This document shows positions 39,404 through 47,887 of a DNA stretch of 64,000 bases, piece by piece (positions within the stretch are counted from its first letter, which is position 1; each line of letters begins with the position of its first letter). Source of the DNA: Bacteroidetes bacterium OLB12 (GTDB lineage Bacteria > Bacteroidota > Bacteroidia > Cytophagales > Cyclobacteriaceae); contig LNFR01000083.1 of the NCBI GenBank assembly GCA_001567185.1, forward strand, positions 1 through 64,000, in the 5' to 3' direction. The notes beneath the pieces are model-generated. The model worked only from the letters and a program-made list of their open reading frames with translations, was not told the DNA's origin and searched no databases. The translations under genes and the position numbers were made by a program.

Positions 39404-41041
39404 TTATCCTATGTTTCGTGCGGTGTTAATTACGTTTACTCCATTAAAGCGGGCTGTAGATGAGCCGTGCGATACAGCATTACTTTGTGCCGGCTGGCCT
39501 TTGCCATCGCCAAACGCACCCCCTAAGCGGTAATCATTCTGATCGGCTATTGCTACACAGGAATTCCAAAACTCCTGCGAGTTGGCCTGATAAGCCACAT
39601 CTTTTAACATTCCGGTTATCTTGCCGTTCTTGATTTCGTAGAACAACTGGCCACCAAACTGAAAGTTGTAGCGTTGCTGATCAATCGAGAAAGAACCATC
39701 GCCAATAATGTAAATGCCTTTCTCCACATCTTTAATCAAATCGTTCACGCTCTTGCCATCTTTACCCGGTTGCAACGATACATTGGGCATGCGTTGAAAC
39801 TGGACACTGCTCCAGTTATCGGCATAACAACATCCTTGCGAGGCCTTCAATCCAAGAATATGCGCCTGATCGCGGATGGTTTGATAGTTCACCAGAATTC
39901 CATCTTTGATGAGATCCCACTGGCCGCATTGCACGCCTTCATCATCATAACCAACGGCACCCAATGAACCCACCTGCGTTTTATCGGCCACGATGTTTAC
40001 GATCTTGCTGCCGTAATTAAATTTCTTCGACTCCCATTTATCCAACGTTAAGAAACTCGTTCCGGCAAAGTTGGCTTCATAGCCCAACACGCGATCCAGT
40101 TCGGTCGGGTGGCCGGTTGATTCGTGAATGGTTAACCACAGGTGCGATGGATCCAGAATCAGATCGTACTTACCTGCTTCTACCGATTTAGCTTTTAATT
40201 TTTCTCCGGCCTGTGCGCCACCTGCTTTCGCATCTTCCAGCATGTCGTAGCGACCTTTATACAATGTAGTTACACTTTGAATTTTATCCTGCGGCCGCAC
40301 ATCCAGGTATTCATAACCCATGCCCATGGGGGCGCTTAGTGAGTTGCGCGTTTCAAACTTACCGGTGGCTGCGTCAATCTTGGTAACAAAGAAGGCCGGC
40401 CAGATGCGGTGGATGTCCTGATCGATGTACGAACCATCGGTGGACGCAAAATACTTTTGCTCGTTGATCATAAATAACAACGAGGTAATATAGTTGGCTC
40501 CGCTTTGCATAGCGGCACTGTTCACACCCAGCAGCAAATCAACTTTTTCTTTGATCGGAACTTCAAACGCATTCTTTTGAATGGGCGCTTTCCAACTCAC
40601 TTCTCCATAGCCTTTTTGTGGTGCCAGGCGAACGGGTTCTGTAAGCAAGCGCGAATTCTCTTTTGCAATGGCAACGGCAAGTTCCGCTGCTTTCGCGATG
40701 CTGTCGTTGTCCAGTTTGTCGGTAGCGGCAAATCCCCAACTGCCGTTGGCAATAACACGCACACCCAGTCCATAAGATTCGGTGTTCACAATGTTCTGTA
40801 CTTTGTCTTCGCGGGTAACCACAAACTGGTTGAGGTAACGCCCGATACGTACATCGGTATAGGTGGCACCTTTGCCGCGGGCCGCATTGAGGGCCACATC
40901 GGCCATGCGTTTCTTCAATGCGGTATCAACAGGCTCCAAAGCCTTTGCCGGATCAATCGGATTTCCGATTACCGGAATGGACGGGATCATGGAGGCAGCT
41001 GCGCCCATGCCCGTGAGGTAAATAAAATCTCTGCGTTTCAA
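39404..41041 (-). CDS. tldD: TldD-like zinc metalloprotease, Tat-signal-bearing (copy 1)
   Basis: 545 residues. The N-terminus has a twin-arginine leader, MKRRDFIYLTGMGAAASMIPSIPV, unlike cytoplasmic E. coli TldD. The TldD domain begins at ARGKGATYTDVRIGRYLNQ and carries the metalloprotease HExxxH motif in TIHESTGHPTELDRVLGYEANFAGT (about residues 304-309); a downstream Cys (FWNSCVAIADQ) is a candidate third zinc ligand. The end is STARFNGVNVINTARNIG. It is catalytic by sequence. Paired with TldE copy 1 downstream. Export by Tat, perhaps with the partner as hitchhiker, is inference. Confidence 0.9.
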   Translation of the reverse strand: MKRRDFIYLTGMGAAASMIPSIPVIGNPIDPAKALEPVDTALKKRMADVALNAARGKGATYTDVRIGRYLNQFVVTREDKVQNIVNTESYGLGVRVIANGSWGFAATDKLDNDSIAKAAELAVAIAKENSRLLTEPVRLAPQKGYGEVSWKAPIQKNAFEVPIKEKVDLLLGVNSAAMQSGANYITSLLFMINEQKYFASTDGSYIDQDIHRIWPAFFVTKIDAATGKFETRNSLSAPMGMGYEYLDVRPQDKIQSVTTLYKGRYDMLEDAKAGGAQAGEKLKAKSVEAGKYDLILDPSHLWLTIHESTGHPTELDRVLGYEANFAGTSFLTLDKWESKKFNYGSKIVNIVADKTQVGSLGAVGYDDEGVQCGQWDLIKDGILVNYQTIRDQAHILGLKASQGCCYADNWSSVQFQRMPNVSLQPGKDGKSVNDLIKDVEKGIYIIGDGSFSIDQQRYNFQFGGQLFYEIKNGKITGMLKDVAYQANSQEFWNSCVAIADQNDYRLGGAFGDGKGQPAQSNAVSHGSSTARFNGVNVINTARNIG

Positions 41042-41159
41042 GTGATGGGGGTTTTAGGATTAATTCAATGTTGATAGGACGACACGACCATATAAAAGGT
41101 TTTCTACAAGTAAAAGATTTTGACAATCGGTTCAAAATGAATGTCCGGTTTCGAAACAA

Positions 41160-41188
41160 AAAAGGCCATCCCAAAGAGATGGCCTTTT
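41160..41188 (-). terminator. Rho-independent terminator between tldE copy 2 and tldD copy 1
   Basis: Perfect 11-bp inverted repeat AAAAGGCCATC / GATGGCCTTTT with a 7-nt loop; on the minus strand it is followed by a T-run (TTTTTTGTTT). It lies 28 bp after the TldE copy 2 stop and 118 bp before the start of TldD copy 1, so the five TldD/E genes are split into at least two transcription units. Confidence 0.9.
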
Positions 41189-41216
41189 GTAGCGCGATTA
41201 GAATCAGGAATCACAA

Positions 41217-42608
41217 TTATACCGCATCCGATAAGCTGGTGAAGGTAAAGTCGCGGATTTTCATGGCCGGTATCAAAGAGCTGCCTCCGCCACCAGGTCC
41301 TCCGCCACTGGCCACGCGCATCTGTTTGCCGAGGGTCTCCAGATTATTGAGCATGATGATCGGACTCTCATTAAAGCGGAAGTTTTTGATTGGATGTTTG
41401 ATCTTGCCGTTTTCAATAAAGAAAGTTCCATCGCGGGTAAGTCCTGTGTATAACAATGTTTGCGGATCTACCGCCCGGATATACCAGAAGCGGGTTACCA
41501 ACACCCCTTTCTTAGTGTCTTTGATCATATCTTCAATTGAAGCACTGCCGCCTTCCATAATCCGGTTGGCCGGAAATGAGTTAGCTTCCACTCCTTTTTG
41601 TTGTGCCCAGTAGCGATCATAAATCAGGTTTGACACAACCCCATTCTTCAGTAAATCCATTTTCTTACGGGCAAGGCCACCACCTCCACCACCGCCTCCG
41701 CCAAAGAAGCCACCGCCTCCACCGCCTCCTGCCCATGGCGATACAGGAACCTCTTCATTCCATGGATCGGTATAAATGTTGACGCGCTCATCAACAATTT
41801 TCTCGCCCAGCTTGGTGCCACCGCCTTTCTTCGACATGAAACTGCGGCCTTCATCGGCTGTACGGGCATTGAATCCGCCAAACATTAAGCCGATCAAATC
41901 CGCTGCCGCATTGGGTTCAAGAATTACGGTGTACTTGCCCGGTTCAATGGCTTTCGCATTTCTTGATTGCAGTGCTTTTTCAATGGCAATGGCGGATGCT
42001 TCGGCTGTATTCAATTTGCTCACATCATTAAAGTTGCGGGCCACCCATCCCGAGCCGGTGCCATCGTTGGTGCGCATGGTTACCGTAAAGTCTACGCCCG
42101 TGGCCTGGTTATAGGCAAACAAACCCTTGCTGTTCATCAGGGCACTAAAGCCACGACTGTCTTCCAGGAAGCCTGCTGCCGTAATGTCTTTCTTTGTAGC
42201 CGGGCCAATGCTATCGGCTGCCGCCTGTGCGCGATACTCGGGAGTAATCTTCGCAGTAGCTTCTGAAAATGTTTTTGAATCCGGGCCATAGGTTTGCGGA
42301 CCAAGCGGTTCCATAAACTCGGGATTCTCCGGAGCCAGTTTAGCAAGCTCTTCTGCGCGTCTCACTACTTTTTCAAGCGAGGCATCATCGAATTCATTGA
42401 TGGATGCAGAGCCTGACTTCTTTCCGAAATAAACACTGACGCTCAGACTTACATTGCTGTCTTCACCTGCAGTGGAAACACTGTTTCGCGCATAGCGGAT
42501 GTTGCCTCCGTCATTTCCGCCCAGGCTGGCCTCAATGCCATCCGCCTTCGAATAGCCCACTACCTTTTCCAGGATTTTCTTTGCTTCTTCTTTTGAAAGT
42601 ATTGCCAT
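41217..42608 (-). CDS. TldE/PmbA-like protein (copy 2) with poly-glycine insertions
   Basis: 463 residues, no signal peptide (MAILSKEEAKKILEKVVGYSKADGIE). It is close to copy 1 over most of its length (NIRYARNSVSTAG, GFLEDSRGFSALMNSKGLFAY, IEPGKYTVILEPNAAADL, TRFWYIRAVDPQTLLYTGLTRDG) and likewise lacks HExxxH. Two insertions distinguish it: about 18 residues that are almost all Gly at about residues 293-311 (after VSPWA), and GGGPGGGGS near residue 435. Copy 1 has short polar stretches at both places. Probably partners TldD copy 2 immediately upstream. Confidence 0.9.
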   Translation of the reverse strand: MAILSKEEAKKILEKVVGYSKADGIEASLGGNDGGNIRYARNSVSTAGEDSNVSLSVSVYFGKKSGSASINEFDDASLEKVVRRAEELAKLAPENPEFMEPLGPQTYGPDSKTFSEATAKITPEYRAQAAADSIGPATKKDITAAGFLEDSRGFSALMNSKGLFAYNQATGVDFTVTMRTNDGTGSGWVARNFNDVSKLNTAEASAIAIEKALQSRNAKAIEPGKYTVILEPNAAADLIGLMFGGFNARTADEGRSFMSKKGGGTKLGEKIVDERVNIYTDPWNEEVPVSPWAGGGGGGGFFGGGGGGGGGLARKKMDLLKNGVVSNLIYDRYWAQQKGVEANSFPANRIMEGGSASIEDMIKDTKKGVLVTRFWYIRAVDPQTLLYTGLTRDGTFFIENGKIKHPIKNFRFNESPIIMLNNLETLGKQMRVASGGGPGGGGSSLIPAMKIRDFTFTSLSDAV

Positions 42609-42703
42609 TTTTAATTCAATATTTAAAATTTAAGATTCTACTATTTAGGTAATTCCTGATTTCAAATTCAACTGTTCTTGAATATCAAATTTGAAATTTT
42701 GAA
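42609..42703. repeat. AT-rich TTCAAA/ATTTAA repeat tract
   Basis: The gap between TldE copy 2 and TldD copy 2 is mostly short, degenerate repeats (AATTCAATATTTAAAATTT, ATATCAAATTTGAAATTT), and resembles the tract at 44344-44442 between TldD copies 2 and 3. It may be a recombination substrate that helped the array expand. Confidence 0.6.
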
Positions 42704-44343
42704 TTATATCGTTCTTCCGGTATTGATCACATTCACGCCATTAAAACGGGCGGTGGCAGAACCGTGCGAAACGGAGTTGGATTGACTGGGCTGACCTTTT
42801 CCATCACTAAAGGCACCGTTCAACCGGTAATCGCGTTCATCGCAAATCGCCACGCAAGAATTCCAGAATTCCTGTGTGTTGGCTGGTAGGCCACATCTTT
42901 TAACATGCCCGCTATTTTTCCATTCTTGATTTCGAAGAAGAGCACACCACCAAACTGGAAGTTGTAACGCTGCTGATCGATGGAGAACGAACCGTCTTTT
43001 ACAATGTAAATTCCTTTCTCCACTCCGCTAATCATTTGCTCGGGTGTGAGCGGGCTCTTACCCGGCTGCAACGAAACGTTGGGCATGCGTTGAAACTGTA
43101 CATCGCTCCAGCTTTGTGAATAGCAACAACCGTGAGATTCTTTCTGACCCAGCAGGCTTACCTGATCGCGAATGGCCTGGTAGTTGACCAGAATTCCATC
43201 TTTGATCAGATCCCACTTTTTACATTTTACGCCTTCGTCATCGTATCCAACAGCACCGAGTGATCCCACCTGTGTTTTGTCTGCCACAAAATTCACGATG
43301 TCGCTGCCAAACTTGAATTTCTTCGATTGCCATTTATCGAACGTGAGGAAACTGGTTCCGGCATAGTTGGCTTCATAACCCAATACACGATCCAGTTCGG
43401 TAGGGTGGCCAACCGACTCGTGAATGGTAAGCCACATGTGTGAAGGTTCGAGCACCAGGTCATATTTACCGGGTTCAACCGATTTGGCGGCAATCATTTC
43501 CTTTGCCTGTTCTGCAGCCATGGTGGCGTCTTCAATAATATCGTACGATTTGTTGTAAAGAATAATACCGCCCGGCCCGCTGATTTTATCTTCCGGTTTT
43601 CCATCCAGATACTCATAACCCATTCCTACCGGAGCGCTAAATGCAGAACGTGTTTTAAATGATCCCGACTGCCTGTCCACCATAGAAACCGTAAAGCCCG
43701 GCTGAAAGCGATACACATCCTGATCGATGTAAGAGCCTTCGCTGGATGCAAAATATTTTTGTTCATTGATCAAAAACATCTGGCTGTTTACAAAACTGGC
43801 TCCCTTCTCCAGTGCCTTTGCATTGGCAGCAAGCAGCAAATCCACTTTCTCTTTAACCGGAACCTCAAATGCATTTTTTACAATAGGTGTTTTCCAACTC
43901 ACTTCTCCATACGAAGGGTTCGCTGCCAGCTTAACCGGTTCTTTCTGAAACTTGGAGTTTGCTTTTGCAATAGCTACTGCTTTTTCAGCTGCCTTCTTTA
44001 TTCCATCGGCTGTTACCTGGTTGGTAGCCGCAAAGCCCCACGTGCCGTTGGCGATTACCCGAATTCCAATACCAAACGACTCGGTATTGCTCACTCCCTG
44101 CACGCGCTTTTCGCGGGTAGTTACAAATTGATTCAGGTAGCGGCCAATGCGCACATCGGTATAAGTTGCTCCTAACGATCGCGTGGTGTTCAGGGCAATA
44201 TCTGCCAATTGTTTCTTTTGCTTCGCATCCATCAAAGGCGTAAGCAGCTCTGCAAGATCAACCTCGCGCCCAAAACCGGTAAAGGGCAACATCATCGCTC
44301 CCGCACTCAGCCCTGCCATTTGAATAAAATTCCGTCTCTTCAT
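42704..44343 (-). CDS. tldD: TldD-like zinc metalloprotease, Tat-signal-bearing (copy 2; one apparent indel)
   Basis: 546 residues after correction. Leader MKRRNFIQMAGLSAGAMMLPF (RR plus hydrophobic stretch) predicts Tat export. It has GATYTDVRIGRYLNQF, the metal motif in TIHESVGHPTELDRVLGYEANYAGT, and KYFASSEGSYIDQDVYRF. The frame as read goes off after MLKDVAYQ; one added base at about 42883 restores EFWNSCVAICDERDYRLNG, GKGQPSQSNSVSHGS, and STARFNGVNVINTGRTI ending with TAA at 42704. Separated from the copy 2 tldE gene by 95 bp. Confidence 0.85.
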
Positions 44344-44442
44344 AGTATAAATTCAAAATTTAAAATTCAAGATTTAAAATTCAAGATTTAAAAAGGGTGT
44401 AGTTCCGGATTCCATCTTGAATTTTGAATCCGGAATTTTGAA
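44344..44442. repeat. AT-rich tandem near-repeats between TldD copies 2 and 3
   Basis: Three adjacent near-copies of AAAATTCAAGATTT (about 44362-44392), followed by the inverted pair AATCCGGAATTTTGAA, make up this gap. A similar tract lies at 42609-42703. No gene or obvious promoter consensus was recognised. Confidence 0.65.
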
Positions 44443-46082
44443 TTAAATCGTTCTTCCCGTATTAATCACGTTCACACCATTAAACCGTGCGGTTGAACTT
44501 CCATGCGACACAGCACTTACCTGCGAAGGCTGGCCCTTGCCATCGAAGAAAGAACCAAAGAGGCGATAATCTTTCTCATCGCAGATTTTTACGCAACTGT
44601 TCCAAAACTCCTGCGTGTTCGATTGGTACGCCACATCGTTTAACATGCCGGCAATCTGTCCGTTCTTGATTTCATAAAACACGGTACCTCCAAACTGGAA
44701 GTTGTACCGTTGCTGATCGATGGAATACGAACCCCTTCCTGCTATGTAAATTCCTTTCTCTACATCTTTTATCATTTGCGCAGCACTGTAGGGTTCTTTG
44801 CCCGGTGCCAGCGATACGTTGGGCATGCGCTGAAACTGTACATCGCCCCACCCTTGCGCATAGCAACAGCCGTGCGATTCGTTTTGCCCCAGCATGTGTA
44901 CCTGATCGCGAATGGCCTGGAAGTTTACCAACACACCCTCTTTAATCAAGTCCCAGCGTTTGCATTTCACGCCTTCATCGTCATATCCTACTGCACCTAA
45001 TGAACCGGGTTGTGTTTTATCGGCAAAAATGTTTACCAATTTGCTTCCGTAGTTGAAGGTTCCTGATTTGAGTTTCTCGATCGATGCAAAACTGGTTCCG
45101 GCATAGTTGGCTTCGTAACCTAAAATCCGGTCTAACTCCAGCGGGTGGCCTACCGACTCATGAATGGTTAACCCTAAATGATTCGGCTCAAGGACCATAT
45201 CGTATTTACCGGGCTCAACCGATTTGGCAGAAATCATTTCCTTCGCCTGCCGTGCTGCCGTAGCGGCATCTTCAATCATGTCGTAGCTGTTGCGATACAG
45301 CGTCATGCCCATGGGGGTTTGCAATTTGTCTTCCGCCCTGGGAATCATGTATTCGTAGCCCAAACCCATGGGCGCACTCAGCGCATCGCGCGATTTGAAT
45401 TTACCACTGGCCCGGTCCGTTACCGATACAGTAAATGTGGGCCAGATGCGGTGGATATCCTGATCAATGTACGAGCCATCGGTAGATGCAAAATACTTTT
45501 GCTCATTTACCTGAAACAGGTTGGAGTTTACAAAGGAGGCTCCTTCCTTCAGGGCCGCGCTGTTTGCATTTATCAGCAGATCAACCTTTTCAGACACCGG
45601 CACTTCGAATGCATTTTTTACAATGGGTGTATTCCACACCACTTCGCCATAAGCCGGCACGGGAGCCAACTTAACCGGTTCTTTCTGAAACTTTGAGTTT
45701 GCTTTGGCAATGGCTAAGGCCTGCTCGGTGGCTTTCTTAATGCCATCGGCTGTAACCTGGTTGGTAGCTGCAAACCCCCAGGTGCCTTTCGCAATTACGC
45801 GAATGCCTACACCAAACGACTCGGTGTTGGTAATTCCCTGCACACGTCTTTCACGCGTGCTGATAAACTGATTCAGGTAGCGGCCAATGCGTACATCGGC
45901 ATAGGTAGCACCGCCTGCCTTTGCGGTATTCAACGCTACATCGGCCAACGACTTTTTTGTGCATTGGAAAGCGGAACCTCCAACAAGGCTTCCACCGAAA
46001 CCGGATTACCAAACAAACTGGTGGGTAACATCAACCCGCCTAATCCCAGGCCCGACAGTTGAACAAAATCTCTTCGCTTCAC
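44443..46082 (-). CDS. tldD: TldD-like zinc metalloprotease, Tat-signal-bearing (copy 3; one apparent indel)
   Basis: 546 residues after correction. A GTG start at 46082 begins VKRRDFVQLSGLGLGGLMLPTSLFG, again an RR leader. The frame breaks at NAQKS; adding one base to the T6 run at 45953-45958 restores NAQKKSLADVALNT and joins to the long frame. Features: GGATYADVRIGRYLNQF, TIHESVGHPLELDRILGYEANYAGT with HExxxH, and the end STARFNGVNVINTGRTI. Unlike copies 1 and 2, no separate TldE follows it directly; the next gene is TldD copy 2. The gene is the first of the array. Confidence 0.85.
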
Positions 46083-46348
46083 AATTCCTAAAGTTTAGTT
46101 CTTCAGGTTTGAAAAGTATAAAACAAGAACAAAGAGGCACCGAAAAAATACGCAAGCCCTCCAAATCGGGGATCAACGGCAAATACACCAAATAAGAAAA
46201 TCAGCCACAGCTATATCTGTCTGCCGCCCGGTTGTTACCAACAGCCAACCCGCAGGCGCGCAACCTTGCAAACGATTTAACCAGGCTAAAATAACGCGTT
46301 CCATTAGTTGATAAAAAACCTCTGTAACTTGAAACTCAAACCAGAAAT
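46083..46348. other. divergent intergenic region, possible gene relic
   Basis: 266 bp between TldD copy 3 and proC. On the minus strand, bases 46103-46207 read as a 34-residue hydrophobic peptide (core VFAVDPRFGGLAYFFGASLFLFYTFQT) lacking a start codon, as if it were the tail of a lost membrane protein. The rest holds the divergent promoters presumably. No RNA gene or repeat was seen. Confidence 0.3.
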
Positions 46349-47145
46349 ATGAAGATGCAAAACATTGCCATTATTGGTGGCGGAAACTTAGGAACCGCTA
46401 TTGCCGAAGGCTTTTAAAAAGCGGGTTTTCAACGCCTGCACAAATTACCATTACCCGCAGAAACGTTGACCGATTAGCTGCACTACGGGATGCGGGTGTA
46501 ACCGTAACCAGCAACAACAAAGAGGCTATTGAAAAAAGTGATGTGATTGTTGTAGCGCTCAAGCCTTACAACGTTAAAGAAATATTGGAGGGGTTAAAGA
46601 ATTCTTTTGATTCGAAAAAACACCTGGTAATAAGTGTAGTAACCGGTGTTTCCCTTAAGGAACTCGCTGCTATTTTACCTCATGAAGTTCCGATTTTTCG
46701 TGCCATGCCCAACACAGCCATTGCCATACAGGAATCGGTAACGTGTTTGTGTTCTGCCCATGCCACGAATGCACAGGTTAATTATGTTACCGATTTATTC
46801 CATCAACTGGGCATCAGTATCTCCATCGATGAAAAACTGATGGATGCGGCCACCGTATTGGGTGCGTGCGGCATTGCTTATGCCCTGCGGTTTATCCGGG
46901 CTGCCACCCAGGGAGGCATCGAAATCGGGTTTGATGCAAAAACTGCAAACCTGATTGCCGCACAAACGGTAAAAGGTGCGGCCGAGTTATTATTAAAAGG
47001 CAACCGCCACCCGGAAGAAGAGATTGACAAAGTAACCACGCCCAAAGGCTGCACGATTGTGGGCTTAAACGAAATGGAACACCGCGGATTCAGCTCTTCG
47101 CTTATCCGCGGCATTAGTGCTTCGTATAATAAGATTGGGTCTTAA
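46349..47145 (+). CDS. proC: pyrroline-5-carboxylate reductase (one apparent indel)
   Basis: 265 residues after correction. ProC reduces pyrroline-5-carboxylate to proline with NAD(P)H. The N-terminus MQNIAIIGGGNLGTAIAEGF is the Rossmann GxGxxG; ITRRNVDRLAAL, SDVIVVALKPYNV, MPNTAIAIQESVTCL, LDAATVLGACGIAYALRFIRAAT and ATTPKGCTIVGLNEME-like blocks follow and are diagnostic. As read, the frame stops after GF; adding one T to the T4 run at 46412-46415 joins it to the long downstream frame. Convergent with a PIN toxin gene (4-bp overlap). Confidence 0.9.
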
Positions 47146-47564
47146 AATTGTCGAAGCCTGATAAATTCATCCGGAGTATAAACAGGAAGTGAAACAATAG
47201 TGTGTTTATAATCCTTTTTGTTTCGGGTTATGAAATAATCGGCCCCAGCCCGTAAAGCCGTGTAATATTGAAGGGCATCTTCTTTGTCTTTAAAGGTGGA
47301 GTTCAATGATAAAATTATTGAATCCTTTCCTGCATGTGCTATTTCACAAGTGCTAATGAAATCATTGAGCTTCGATTGAGCGTTTTTAATTTTGTATATA
47401 TCAAAACAGAGATAGTACAGGTTAGCGAGGCTGCTTTCAGATATCATCAATTGGATAACCCCCTGCGCGGCTAATTCCACTAGTTTTATTGAATTAGAAA
47501 AATGTGGCTCACGTTTCGAAAGTATATCTAACGAAACGTCTGTATCCAGAAAAACATCAGGCAT
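47142..47564 (-). CDS. PIN-domain toxin
   Basis: 140 residues. The active-site acidic residues are in VFLDTDVSLDILSKREPHF (Asp), MISESSLANLYYL (Glu), KEDALQYYTALRAGADYFITRNKKDYK (two Asp). The type resembles VapC-like proteins of Bacteroidota. It overlaps the antitoxin by 8 bp and proC by 4 bp at its 3' end. The likely mode is RNA cleavage; the target is unknown. Confidence 0.85.
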   Translation of the reverse strand: MPDVFLDTDVSLDILSKREPHFSNSIKLVELAAQGVIQLMISESSLANLYYLCFDIYKIKNAQSKLNDFISTCEIAHAGKDSIILSLNSTFKDKEDALQYYTALRAGADYFITRNKKDYKHTIVSLPVYTPDEFIRLRQF

Positions 47565-47808
47565 ATTTTTCTTTGATATGTTTTCTTAGCAAACTTTTAT
47601 CATCAAGAACAGCAGCCTCGGTAGCCTTCTCTAACTGCAATAGCAAACGCTTGGCTGCTCGTTGTGGTTCCGACTGAATCCCATGCGATTCTTTTTCTTC
47701 AAAAACTTCTTCAAACAAACCAGATATAGATTTTCCGGTTTTTCGAGAACGTTTTCTGGCGGCTTGCACAATTTTCTTCTGAACCGTTAGAGTTAGTTTT
47801 GTTTTCAT
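47557..47808 (-). CDS. DUF6364-like antitoxin
   Basis: 83 residues from MKTKLTLTVQKKIV. The N-terminal pattern (short strand KLTLTV followed by a helix KKIVQAARKRSRKTGKSISGLFEEV) is a ribbon-helix-helix, which binds DNA and typically autoregulates TA operons. The C-terminal helix (LLLQLEKATEAAV, LRKHIKEKYA) would bind the toxin. The alternative start at 47937 lies before a palindromic region and is not favoured. An operator candidate directly precedes it. Confidence 0.8.
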   Translation of the reverse strand: MKTKLTLTVQKKIVQAARKRSRKTGKSISGLFEEVFEEKESHGIQSEPQRAAKRLLLQLEKATEAAVLDDKSLLRKHIKEKYA

Positions 47809-47836
47809 AACACGTGTATATGCAAAAATACGTGTT
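47809..47836. promoter_or_regulatory. palindromic operator candidate upstream of the PIN antitoxin
   Basis: Inverted arms AACACGT (47809-47815) and ACGTGTT (47830-47836), spaced by 14 bases, immediately abut the antitoxin start codon. The left arm contains the palindrome CACGTG. A ribbon-helix-helix antitoxin would be expected to bind such a site. Overlap with the divergent methyltransferase promoter is possible because that gene starts 52 bp away. Confidence 0.55.
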
Positions 47837-47887
47837 CTTTTTGATTTTTTTGCAATTTCATCTGATTTCTGTGGTGTATATTGCGGC

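Noticed and set aside
41640-41740. GC-rich (CCN)n tract as a possible CRISPR or microsatellite.
   Set aside because: It is the coding sequence of the poly-Gly insertion in TldE copy 2, in frame, with no regular spacers.
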